Below are positions 1 to 6,691 of a DNA stretch of 8,277 nucleotides, in pieces. Below the pieces are notes generated by a model. The model was not told the origin of the DNA. It saw only the letters and a list, made by a program, of their open reading frames with translations, and did not search any database. Numbering within the stretch: the stretch's first letter is position 1; each line of letters begins with the position of its first letter. Location of the stretch: contig JAUXMQ010000034.1 in NCBI GenBank assembly GCA_030623125.1, forward strand, positions 1 to 8,277, written 5' to 3'. Made by a program: the position numbers and the translations under genes. This DNA is from Acidimicrobiia bacterium (GTDB lineage Bacteria > Actinomycetota > Acidimicrobiia > Spongiisociales > ZC4RG35).

Positions 1-278
1 CCGGTGACGATCAGCGTCATGAACGCCGCGAGGGGATCCCAGAGCATCTCGAGGTTGGCGCCGATCGCGGGCATCCACTCCCAGAGCAACACAGTGGACC
101 CGTGCTCACCTCCCAGGAAGAACGGAATCGCGGCGACCAGTGCGACCAGGAACGACGCGACGACCGCCCCGGATGCCAACCAGCCGCTCCAGGGCTCTTT
201 GATGTAACGACCGAGGAAATGAAGGAGCACAGCACCAAGGAGAGGCAGCGCAATTATGAGCCAGATGACCTCGTTCAC
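1..278 (-). CDS. nuoL: NADH-quinone oxidoreductase subunit L, N-terminal part (3' end outside window)
   Basis: NuoL is the large antiporter-like membrane subunit at the far end of the complex I arm and helps translocate protons. Only 92 complete codons are in the window, reading VNEVIWLIIALPLLGAVLL at the N-terminus. This is a hydrophobic first helix, followed by a second helix (about residues 33-54) and then a segment LEMLWDPLAAFMTLIVTG that matches the W-x-x-x-DPL-x-A-x-M-x-x-x-V-T-G pattern typical of NuoL. The start is GTG: the ATG two bases upstream is followed directly by a TGA in its own frame, and a GAGGGG ribosome site sits 6 bases before the GTG. The gene begins 2 bases after the nuoK stop, as expected for the operon. 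The frame is open to the window edge, so it is cut by the window and not visibly broken. Identity is strongly supported by both sequence and position. Confidence 0.93.
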   Translation of the reverse strand, partial: MNEVIWLIIALPLLGAVLLHFLGRYIKEPWSGWLASGAVVASFLVALVAAIPFFLGGEHGSTVLLWEWMPAIGANLEMLWDPLAAFMTLIVT

Positions 279-280
279 AT

Positions 281-586
281 CTAGCCCCTCAACTCGGATA
301 GGTCGTCAACTGAGGCGGTAGCCCTTCTCCGGAAGATGGCCACGATGATCGCCAGTCCGACAACGACCTCGGCGGCCGCAACCACCAGGATGAAGAAGAC
401 CGCCACCTGGCCATTGAGATCATTCAGTGCTCGACCGGCCGAGATCAGAGTCAGATTGACGGCATTGAGCATGAGCTCGATGCACATGAACATCACCAGG
501 GCGTTACGACGCAACAGCAAGCCGAAGGCTCCGATGAGGAAGAGCGCGGCCGCTAGAGCCATATACCACCCGGCTGCGACAATCAC
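281..586 (-). CDS. nuoK: NADH-quinone oxidoreductase subunit K
   Basis: NuoK is a small three-helix membrane subunit, homologous to MrpC and mitochondrial ND4L, that forms part of the proton path between NuoJ and NuoN in complex I. The 101-residue length is standard. Three hydrophobic segments are visible at about residues 3-24, 29-49 and 60-84. The two membrane glutamates needed for proton transfer are present: E37 in the CIELMLNAVNL stretch and E73 in AAAEVVVGLAIIV, matching E36 and E72 of E. coli NuoK. The start is a GTG whose last two bases are shared with the nuoJ stop (GTGA overlap). A strong GGAGG lies 8 bases upstream. The C-terminal tail (RRRATASVDDLSELRG) is charged and soluble, as usual. 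Nothing is odd in this gene. Confidence 0.98.
   Translation of the reverse strand: MIVAAGWYMALAAALFLIGAFGLLLRRNALVMFMCIELMLNAVNLTLISAGRALNDLNGQVAVFFILVVAAAEVVVGLAIIVAIFRRRATASVDDLSELRG
285..290 (-). promoter_or_regulatory. Ribosome binding site of nuoL (decides the GTG start)
   Basis: The minus strand reads GAGGGG here, 6 bases before GTG at 278-276, and lies inside the last codons of nuoK. The nearby ATG (280-278) is immediately followed by TGA, so only the GTG can open the nuoL frame. Confidence 0.75.
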
Positions 587-1104
587 GTTTGCCCCCTCCG
601 GTAGTGGGCCAGAGCTATTGCCCCCGCCGCGGCGATGGTCAACAACAGTGCTGTCGCCTCGAAGGCCAGCACCCAGTCGGTGAACAGCAGTTCGGCGATT
701 GCCTGGATGGTTCCGTTGGTCGAATCGGGATCGGTGCTGGTCGCCGCCGGCACCCAGTCGAAGTTGCCGAACAGGGTCAGGGCGCCGGCGAAGAGAGCTA
801 TCAGACCGGCGAGCCCTCCAACGAAGGCCCTCTGGTAGGGCAGCTTTTCGTCCCAGTCCTCGGACGTGTCGACACCGATCAGCATGATCACGAACAGAAA
901 CAGGGTGAGCACTGCGCCGGCGTAGACAATCACCTGGACGGCGGCCACGAAATGTGCCAGTTGGAGCACATAGAGGACAGCCACCGAGAAAAGGGTCCCC
1001 AGAAGCCCCATCGCCGAGTAGACAGGGTTGCGAGCGGCAACGACGGTCACCGCACCGGCGAGGGAGCCGAGCGCCATCAGGACGAAGAGGATCGGCTCAG
1101 CCAT
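583..1104 (-). CDS. nuoJ: NADH-quinone oxidoreductase subunit J
   Basis: NuoJ (ND6 family) is a five-helix membrane subunit of complex I that couples quinone-site changes to proton movement in the arm. The 173-residue product has hydrophobic segments at about 4-22, 28-47, 53-77, 92-112 and 142-166. The third contains the family signature VQVIVYAGAVLTLFLFVIML, with the conserved Tyr-Ala-Gly-Ala at residues 61-64 where a pi-bulge forms in known structures. E149 in the last helix is the usual conserved acidic residue. Two ATG codons stand in tandem, at 1107 and 1104. The second is chosen because GAGG then lies 6 bases upstream rather than 3; the alternative adds one Met only. The start overlaps the nuoI stop by 8 bases. 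The helix 4-5 loop is rich in Ser, Thr, Asp and Asn and is variable in the family. Confidence 0.96.
   Translation of the reverse strand: MAEPILFVLMALGSLAGAVTVVAARNPVYSAMGLLGTLFSVAVLYVLQLAHFVAAVQVIVYAGAVLTLFLFVIMLIGVDTSEDWDEKLPYQRAFVGGLAGLIALFAGALTLFGNFDWVPAATSTDPDSTNGTIQAIAELLFTDWVLAFEATALLLTIAAAGAIALAHYRRGQT
595..599 (-). promoter_or_regulatory. Ribosome binding site of nuoK
   Basis: The minus strand reads GGAGG (within GGAGGGGG) 8 bases before the nuoK GTG at 586-584, inside the 3' end of nuoJ. It supports the GTG over the internal ATG at codon 9, which would remove most of the first membrane helix. Confidence 0.75.
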
Positions 1105-1753
1105 CATCGACCTCAGTTGGTGACACGGCGTCGATCTGTTCCTGGTCGGGCTCGGGATCCCAATCCCCCGGACCGGGGGTTCCCTGCCACATCCTCACAC
1201 CCTGGTAGGAGGTCAAGCCAGAGGGTGCCGTGGCGCGAACCCAGCCGTCGGCGACTGCCAGCTCGTCCATATCGGCAAGCTCGTCATCGGGGAACATATG
1301 AGGCACTTCCCCTTTCTCATCCATGAGAAGGGTTTCCCTGGTGTAGATGGCGTCCTCGCGGTTTGTGGTCGACATCTCGAAGAGGTGAGTCATCGTGATC
1401 GCCTCGGTCGGACAGGCCTCCACGCAAAGAGCGCAGAAGATGCAGCGAAGCATGTTGATCTCATAGACGAAACCGAACCGCTCACCGGGTGAGGTTGGGT
1501 CCTCCGGATCGTTGTCCATCCCGCGCACAAAGATGCACTTCGCCGGGCAGACTCCGGCGCAGAGCTCACATCCGATGCACTTCTCCATGCCGTCGGGGTA
1601 GCGGTTGAGCACATGACGCCCGTGGAAACGCTGCGGCTTCTGACGCATCTCTTTGGGGTATTCGATCGTCACCAGCTCATCGCCGAAGATGGTGCGAAGC
1701 ATGGTCCCCCCGGTGACTCTGAGCCCCTTGATGAATTCCGTGATAACACCCAT
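1097..1753 (-). CDS. nuoI: NADH-quinone oxidoreductase subunit I (two [4Fe-4S] ferredoxin-type subunit)
   Basis: NuoI carries clusters N6a and N6b, which pass electrons from NuoG towards NuoB and the quinone site. The product is 218 residues. Two complete ferredoxin motifs are visible: C59-x2-C62-x2-C65-x3-C69-P (CIGCELCAGVCP) and C104-x2-C107-x2-C110-x3-C114-P (CIFCALCVEACP). The N-terminal amphipathic segment and the HVLNRYPDGMEKC lead-in are as in actinobacterial homologues. The start is placed at ATG 1753, 2 bases after the nuoH stop, because GGAG lies 6 bases upstream. A TTG at 1759, overlapping the stop, would add two residues but has no spacing to that site. After the second cluster the protein runs about 100 residues further and ends in a Pro/Asp/Glu-rich tail. 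It is longer than E. coli NuoI (about 180 residues) but similar to extended actinobacterial forms. Confidence 0.97.
   Translation of the reverse strand: MGVITEFIKGLRVTGGTMLRTIFGDELVTIEYPKEMRQKPQRFHGRHVLNRYPDGMEKCIGCELCAGVCPAKCIFVRGMDNDPEDPTSPGERFGFVYEINMLRCIFCALCVEACPTEAITMTHLFEMSTTNREDAIYTRETLLMDEKGEVPHMFPDDELADMDELAVADGWVRATAPSGLTSYQGVRMWQGTPGPGDWDPEPDQEQIDAVSPTEVDDG
1111..1114 (-). promoter_or_regulatory. Ribosome binding site of nuoJ (favours the second of two ATGs)
   Basis: The minus strand reads GAGG(T) within the last codons of nuoI. It lies 6 bases before the ATG at 1104 but only 3 before the ATG at 1107, so the downstream ATG is the better-spaced start. Confidence 0.5.
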
Positions 1754-1755
1754 CG

Positions 1756-2850
1756 TCAACTCCAGGGAGGGCCGAATTGACGGAAACCGATGGCGACCGT
1801 GGAGACGACCAGCCAGGCGAGGGCTGCAGGAATCAGACGCTTCCAGCCGAGCGTCATGAGCTGGTCATAGCGCAGCCGTGGCAACGTGGCCCGAAGCCAG
1901 AAGAAGATGAAGACGATCGCGTAGGTCTTGATGAGGAAATAGACGGTGGGAAGAAGTGCGGAGATGAATCCTGGAAGAAACGTCTCGAATGTCGGACCGG
2001 CCCACCCGCCGAGGAAAAGGGTGGCGGCAATGGCCGACATCGAGAAGATGTTGATGTACTCGGCCAGGAAGAACATGGCAAAGCGCATGCCGGAGTACTC
2101 GGTATGGAACCCCCCCACCAGCTCTTGCTCTGCCTCGACCAGATCGAAAGGCGCCCTGTTGGTCTCGGCGACAATCGCCACCACGAAGATCACGAAAGCG
2201 GCAAACTGAGGGAAGACATTCCATCTCGGAATGAAGGACAGGATCGGCGAGACATCTGCCCAGGTCCCGGTCTGGCGCTCCACTATCTCTGCCAGCGACA
2301 GCGTGCCTCCCTCACCCTGGGTCGCCGTGAAGATGACAACAGCGACCATGGCAAGACCCATCGCCGCCTCATAGGAGATGGCCTGCGCCGTGGCACGCAC
2401 CCCACCGATCAGGGGGTATTTCGAACCCGAAGACCACCCGGCGAGAACCACCGCGTAGACGGCCATCGACGACATCGCCAGGATGAACAGCAGCCCGATG
2501 TTGAGGTCGGCTCCCTGAAGCGCCACCTCGTGGTCGCCGATCATGAAAGGCTTGCCCCAGGGCACCATCATGAAGATCAAGAACGCAGGGATGATCGCAA
2601 GGAAAGGAGCCAGCAGATACATGCCCAGCTCGACCTTCCGCGGAATCACCGATTCCTTGAAGAACAGCTTGAGACCATCGGCCAGAGTCTGAAGAATCCC
2701 CCATGGTCCGGCACGGCTGGGACCGATCCGACTTTGCATGTCGGCAACGATCTTCCTCTCAGCCCAAACGTTGATCAGGGTGACGACCAACAGAAGCACA
2801 AACGTCACCACAACCCTGAGAACAACGATCCCGAACTCAGGCCAGCTCAT
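1756..2850 (-). CDS. nuoH: NADH-quinone oxidoreductase subunit H
   Basis: NuoH (ND1) is the membrane subunit that forms the quinone chamber at the junction of the two arms of complex I. The 364-residue product has about eight to nine hydrophobic segments. Family signatures appear in order: the AERKIVADMQSRIGPSRAGP loop (residues 30-49) followed by the Q-x-L-A-D-x-x-K-L-x-x-K-E element (54-66), GWSSGSKYPLIGGVRATAQA in mid-protein, ETNRAPFDLVEAEQELV (229-245) with the acidic residues proposed to link quinone binding to proton transfer, and the C-terminal LRATLPRLRYDQLMTLGWK motif. The frame stays open upstream to 3243, but homology begins at MSWPEFGIVVL, and its ATG at 2850 overlaps the nuoG stop as ATGA, so this start is firm. 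No good ribosome site is seen, and translation probably depends on coupling to nuoG. Confidence 0.98.
   Translation of the reverse strand: MSWPEFGIVVLRVVVTFVLLLVVTLINVWAERKIVADMQSRIGPSRAGPWGILQTLADGLKLFFKESVIPRKVELGMYLLAPFLAIIPAFLIFMMVPWGKPFMIGDHEVALQGADLNIGLLFILAMSSMAVYAVVLAGWSSGSKYPLIGGVRATAQAISYEAAMGLAMVAVVIFTATQGEGGTLSLAEIVERQTGTWADVSPILSFIPRWNVFPQFAAFVIFVVAIVAETNRAPFDLVEAEQELVGGFHTEYSGMRFAMFFLAEYINIFSMSAIAATLFLGGWAGPTFETFLPGFISALLPTVYFLIKTYAIVFIFFWLRATLPRLRYDQLMTLGWKRLIPAALAWLVVSTVAIGFRQFGPPWS
1760..1763 (-). promoter_or_regulatory. Ribosome binding site of nuoI (decides the ATG start)
   Basis: The minus strand reads GGAG immediately before the TTGACG that separates it from ATG 1753-1751. 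The spacing is 6 bases to the ATG and zero to the TTG at 1759, which argues against the TTG. The site lies in the last codons of nuoH. Confidence 0.65.
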
Positions 2851-5282
2851 TGGCCCGCCACCGTCACTCGGACCACAGGGTCCGCCCCCAGTGATGAAGC
2901 GCCCTCCTGGTTGAACGGGACAAAGACAACCCCGGGAGGAGTGCCCTCGTCGAGAACACAGGTGTACTCCCCTTCCCCATGATTGGTCACGACCTTGACG
3001 GTGCGACCATCCTGGGCGCCGATCGTCGGGGCGTCCCCCGGATTGAGGTGAGCAACAGGACCCGGGGCGAGTTTGTGCAGCGACGGAGAGTGCTGGAGCC
3101 GAACCCCATTGTCGTACATGACCCTGCCGACATGGAGGGTCAATGGTGCCTTTGGAGCCTTGGAGCCCTGAAGGGCCACCGGTATGTGGTTGATCGCCTG
3201 AGCTCCATGGATGGGAACGACAACACCATCGCGGTGATCCCATTCGAGGGTGTCCCAGGTCAAATCCTCATAGGCCGGAGAGACCGTGGTGATCTCCTTG
3301 GATATGGTTTCAGCAGTTGGGAGACCGAGCGAGACACCCATCCGGGTCGCAATGTCATCGAGGATCGCCCAGTCGGGCCGCGCTTGACCTGGAGCGGGCC
3401 GAATCTGGTTGATCTTCTGCACTCGTCCCTCGACATTGGTGACGGTTCCCTCTTTCTCTGAGAAACCGGAAGCCGGCAATATGACGTCGGCATGTCGATT
3501 CGAATCATTCAGGAACAGATCGATGGCGATTACATACTCGGCGGCGTCCAGACCATCGATGGCCACCAACGGATCAGGTAGGTCGTTGATCGGATCGGCG
3601 CCGACCAACACCAAGCCTCTGACATCACCGGAGTCCAACCCCTGAAGAATCTGGCGGGTGTCTTTGCCCGCGACGACAGGAAACTCACCCCAGGACGCCG
3701 CGAGATTGGCGCAACCGATCGAGTCGAGACCGACCCTGCCCGGCAACAAATCGGGGGCGAGCCCCATGTCAAGGGCTCCATAGGTGTTGGCCCGGCTGTT
3801 CAGCGGCATCAGCTTGGTGTTGCCGGCCTTCTGCCGAACCAGGGCAGCGACCGACTCGGCTAGCTGTGGCCCGTCGGCATGACTTGCAATGCCAACCAAA
3901 ACAACCACTTTGTCGACGGCAAGCGCATGGTTGACTTCGGGATGATCGCCACTCGCCAGCTCGTCGAGCAGTTCATATCCACCCCCGGGACGGTAGATGA
4001 GCTTGTGATTGGCCCGGTCATCGAGCCCGGTCACTCGTGGGTGGATCACAACGAGGATCGCGCCCAATTCCTGTACCGCCCGTCGCACCCGCAGATACAA
4101 GGTGGGGTGTTCTTCCTTGAGGTCCTGCGCCCAGACAACGATGGTGTCGGCATCGTCGAGGTCGTCGATTGTGGCCCGATCCACTGAAGCAGCAAGGAAG
4201 TGAGATGCAAGGGCATCGTCAAGACGAGCATCGACGTTGTTGGTTCCGAGAGTCACCCGGGCAAACTTGGAGATGGCGTAGGCATCTTCGTTTGTGCCCT
4301 GGGCTCCACCGATGACCGCGAGGGCCTCTCCCCCGTCTTCGTCCTTGATCAGATCGAGACGGCTGGCGGCAATGTCGATTGCCTCGGTCCAACTGACCTC
4401 TACCAGTTCGCCATCCCTCCGAACCAGCGGAGTGGTCAGACGTTTCTCGGATCGCAGGTACTCGAACCCGAATCGTGCCTTGTCGGAAAGCCAACCATGA
4501 TTGGTGGCGTCGTTGTCGACTCCTGTGTAGCGGAGCACCTCGTTCTGACTGGCATGGATCTCGATCCGGGGATGTGCGGTGTCCTGGAGAGACGAGCTCT
4601 CGACCCTCTGAAGATCCCACGGCCGCGCCCTGAACCGATATGGCTTTGCAGTGAGCGCGCCGACCGGGCATATCTGGACCGTGTTCCCCGAGAAGTAGGA
4701 CGAGAACGGCAGATCCGGGAAAGTGTTGACTTCGGTGGTGTTGCCACGGTGCTGAAACTCGATCAGCGGGTCACCTGAGATCTCGTCGGAGAAACGCGTG
4801 CACCGAGCACACAGGATGCAGCGCTCCCGGTCGAGCAAGACGAGCTCTGAGATCGGGATTGGCTTCTCGTATGAGCGCTTGATCTCGACGAACCGGCTTT
4901 CACCGGGCCCGTAGGCGAGAGCCTGATCCTGAAGCGGGCACTCACCGCCCTTGTCGCACACAGGACAGTCCAGAGGGTGATTGGCGAGGAGAAACTCGAG
5001 GATCGCCTCCTGCGCCTTCTTGACCTCTTCGCTCTCCGTGTCTACAACCATCCCGTCCGCGACCGAAGTTGTGCAGGCCGTCACCATCATCGGGCCTCGG
5101 GGAGTCTCGATCTCGACGAGACACATGCGACACATACCGACAGGGCTCATTCGCTCGTGCCAGCAAAACCGCGGGATGTAGGTGCCCTCGTCCTGTGCCG
5201 CCTTGATCAGAAGGCCGCCGGCGGGGGTCTGAGTCTCCACATCGTTGATGGTGATGGTGACCAAGTTCGGCTCGGTGCTCAC
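2847..5282 (-). CDS. nuoG: NADH-quinone oxidoreductase subunit G (iron-sulfur subunit, N7-less form)
   Basis: NuoG is the large iron-sulfur subunit of the NADH module and passes electrons from NuoF to NuoI. In the 811-residue product the N-terminal [2Fe-2S] ferredoxin domain holds N1b (C40, C51, C54, C70). Next come the N5 site (H102, C106, C109, C115 in HPLDCPVCDKGGECPLQ) and the N4 site (C155, C158, C161, C205). Residues from about 215 onward form a molybdopterin-oxidoreductase-like fold without cofactor residues. The family motif EGTVTNVEGRVQ is at 611-622, and a beta-barrel-like C-terminal domain follows at about 700-811. The accessory N7 site is missing: the positions that align with its four cysteines are S231, D234, P238 and S266. 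The start is GTG, overlapping the nuoF stop (GTGA), with AGGAG 7 bases upstream. The stop overlaps nuoH. No frameshift is apparent. Confidence 0.97.
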   Translation of the reverse strand: MSTEPNLVTITINDVETQTPAGGLLIKAAQDEGTYIPRFCWHERMSPVGMCRMCLVEIETPRGPMMVTACTTSVADGMVVDTESEEVKKAQEAILEFLLANHPLDCPVCDKGGECPLQDQALAYGPGESRFVEIKRSYEKPIPISELVLLDRERCILCARCTRFSDEISGDPLIEFQHRGNTTEVNTFPDLPFSSYFSGNTVQICPVGALTAKPYRFRARPWDLQRVESSSLQDTAHPRIEIHASQNEVLRYTGVDNDATNHGWLSDKARFGFEYLRSEKRLTTPLVRRDGELVEVSWTEAIDIAASRLDLIKDEDGGEALAVIGGAQGTNEDAYAISKFARVTLGTNNVDARLDDALASHFLAASVDRATIDDLDDADTIVVWAQDLKEEHPTLYLRVRRAVQELGAILVVIHPRVTGLDDRANHKLIYRPGGGYELLDELASGDHPEVNHALAVDKVVVLVGIASHADGPQLAESVAALVRQKAGNTKLMPLNSRANTYGALDMGLAPDLLPGRVGLDSIGCANLAASWGEFPVVAGKDTRQILQGLDSGDVRGLVLVGADPINDLPDPLVAIDGLDAAEYVIAIDLFLNDSNRHADVILPASGFSEKEGTVTNVEGRVQKINQIRPAPGQARPDWAILDDIATRMGVSLGLPTAETISKEITTVSPAYEDLTWDTLEWDHRDGVVVPIHGAQAINHIPVALQGSKAPKAPLTLHVGRVMYDNGVRLQHSPSLHKLAPGPVAHLNPGDAPTIGAQDGRTVKVVTNHGEGEYTCVLDEGTPPGVVFVPFNQEGASSLGADPVVRVTVAGQ

Positions 5283-6691
5283 TCTGATTCTCCTGGCATG
5301 CGATCCGGATCGGGCGAGGCCGGGTCAGATGATCGCCCATCCTCAGAAGCTGTCTCATCGCCGGGCGAGCGGGGGGTCTGGGGGGTTGCCCCCCCAGATT
5401 TCAGAGGACACCCTCCGTTGACAACGTGGGAGTCGACCTCATCGCGGAAGTAGTCCCTGAGGGCCATTATCGGAGAAACTGCCGATGGGCCGAGAGGGCA
5501 GATCGTCGTCATCTTGGGCGGCCAGGCAAGACCGATGCTGATGCCATCGGAGACGTCAACCAGAAGATCGAGGTCAATCGCCCGACCTTGGCCCTCCTCG
5601 ATGCGTCGCAGGATCATCTCCAGCCAGGTCGTCCCCTCGCGGCAAGGGGTGCACTGACCACATGATTCGTGTGCGAAGAACCGAACCAGCCGCTCGGCTG
5701 CCCTGACCATGCAGGTGTCCTCGTCCATGACGATGACAGCTCCGGATCCCAGCATGGATCCCGCGGCGGCGGTGGCGTCCTTGCTGATCTCCAGGTCGAG
5801 GTGCTTCTCCGGGATAAACCAGGGAGCCGAGGCGCCGCCGGGGATCCAGGCTTTGAGCTGCTTGTCATCGGGGATTCCACCCCCGATCTCGTAGATCAGC
5901 TCGCGCCACGTGATCCCGTGTGCCAACTCGTAATTCCCGGGACGGTTGACATGCCCTGACAGCGACGTCATGAAGGTGCCGGTATCGGCACTGTCACTTA
6001 CTTTCGAGTATTCGCCGCCTCCCAACGCCAGGATATGAGGCAAGTTCGAGATGGTCTCGACGTTGTTGACGATGGTGGGCATCATGTAGAGACCCTTTGC
6101 CGCCGGGAAGTAGGGGGGCTTCAGCCTCGGCTCGCCCCGCTTGCCTTCGAGAGAGTTGATGAGGGCGGTCTCCTCGCCACAGATGTACGCCCCGCCGCCG
6201 AGATGAACTGTTACTTCCAGGTCGTAGTCAGACCCGAAGATCCCCCCGCCGAGATAACCCTTTGCATACGCCTCGTCGACAGCGGTTTGGACCCTGCGAG
6301 CGGGTTTGGCGTACTCGCCCCTTATGTAGACAAAAGCATGATGAACCTCGTTGGCGATCGAGGTGATGATCATCCCCTCGATTATCTGGTGGGGATCACG
6401 CTCCAGGAGTTGGCGGTCCTTGAACGTCCCGGGTTCGGACTCATCGGCGTTGACGACGAGATAGGCAGGCCGTTCCGGGGCCAGAAAGCTCCACTTGAGG
6501 CCGGCCGGGAACGCGGCACCCCCGCGTCCAAGTAGACCGGACGTCTTGATCTCCTCGACGAGCTCGTCGCGGGTCAGCCCGAGGGCACGCTTGCCCTGTG
6601 CGTAACCACCGGTGGACTCATACCTGACGATGGTCTGCGAATCGCCCGGATGGTCTGTCATCCGCCGTGTTATCAACAGTGGCGTCGTCAC
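5279..6691 (-). CDS. nuoF: NADH-quinone oxidoreductase subunit F (NADH/FMN-binding)
   Basis: NuoF oxidises NADH, holds FMN and passes electrons through [4Fe-4S] cluster N3. Visible in the 470-residue product are the FMN/NADH loop GRGGAAFPAGLKW (55-67), NADESEPGTFKDR (81-93), the Gly-rich segment GGGAYICGEETALINSLEGK (165-184), and N3 ligands C344, C347 and C350 (SCGQCTPCREG) with C398 (TTICPLGPSAVSPI). The spacing C350 to C398 is 47 residues; E. coli and Thermus have 40, so about 7 residues (around WPPKMTT) are inserted. After NGGCPL (425-430) a hydrophilic tail of 40 residues rich in Pro, Ser, Asp and Glu follows, partly encoded by a GC hairpin. The start is GTG overlapping the nuoE stop (GTGA), with GAGGTG 5 bases upstream; the N-terminus TPLLITRRM fits the family. 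The core is intact, so it should be active. Confidence 0.98.
   Translation of the reverse strand: MTTPLLITRRMTDHPGDSQTIVRYESTGGYAQGKRALGLTRDELVEEIKTSGLLGRGGAAFPAGLKWSFLAPERPAYLVVNADESEPGTFKDRQLLERDPHQIIEGMIITSIANEVHHAFVYIRGEYAKPARRVQTAVDEAYAKGYLGGGIFGSDYDLEVTVHLGGGAYICGEETALINSLEGKRGEPRLKPPYFPAAKGLYMMPTIVNNVETISNLPHILALGGGEYSKVSDSADTGTFMTSLSGHVNRPGNYELAHGITWRELIYEIGGGIPDDKQLKAWIPGGASAPWFIPEKHLDLEISKDATAAAGSMLGSGAVIVMDEDTCMVRAAERLVRFFAHESCGQCTPCREGTTWLEMILRRIEEGQGRAIDLDLLVDVSDGISIGLAWPPKMTTICPLGPSAVSPIMALRDYFRDEVDSHVVNGGCPLKSGGATPQTPRSPGDETASEDGRSSDPASPDPDRMPGESE
5290..5294 (-). promoter_or_regulatory. Ribosome binding site of nuoG
   Basis: The minus strand reads AGGAG (in CCAGGAGAATCAGAGTGA) 7 bases before the GTG at 5282-5280. 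It lies within the last codons of nuoF and supports GTG as the nuoG start. Confidence 0.75.
5377..5398. repeat. Perfect 9-bp GC-rich inverted repeat inside the 3' end of nuoF
   Basis: The plus strand reads TCTGGGGGG (5377-5385), loop TTGC (5386-5389), then CCCCCCAGA (5390-5398): a perfect 9-bp stem with a 4-base loop. A further G6 run at 5371-5376 allows alternative pairing with the C7 run. In the nuoF frame the element encodes SGGATPQ (from S432), just after the conserved end of the protein. In the mRNA it would form a very stable hairpin about 95 bases upstream of the nuoG start. It is not followed by a U-tract in the direction of transcription, so it is not a standard terminator. It looks like a REP-type palindrome that has entered or arisen in coding sequence, which is an inference. 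Confidence 0.7.

Noticed and set aside
589..1326. A 245-codon open frame on the plus strand, antisense to nuoJ and nuoI
   Set aside because: Composition is low-complexity (Arg, Gly, Gln, Pro) with no family resemblance and no ribosome site. It mirrors the real genes on the other strand.
2110..2116. A C7 run in nuoH as a possible frameshift site
   Set aside because: The frame is intact on both sides and the encoded residues (VGGFHTEYSG) match the family motif.
1777..2982. A 401-codon open frame on the plus strand, antisense to nuoH and the end of nuoG
   Set aside because: The product is rich in Arg, Asp, Gly, His and Glu with no recognisable domain. It lies entirely opposite a well-conserved nuoH, and is a by-product of the GC-rich codon pattern.
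2851..3243. An upstream extension of nuoH by 131 codons
   Set aside because: The extension overlaps nuoG in another frame and reads as low-complexity non-homologous sequence. The family N-terminus begins at the ATG at 2850, which forms an ATGA overlap with the nuoG stop.
5371..5398. The GC hairpin as a transcription terminator between nuoF and nuoG
   Set aside because: It lies inside the nuoF coding sequence and is followed on the transcribed strand by C-rich sequence with no T-tract. The operon continues without a break.
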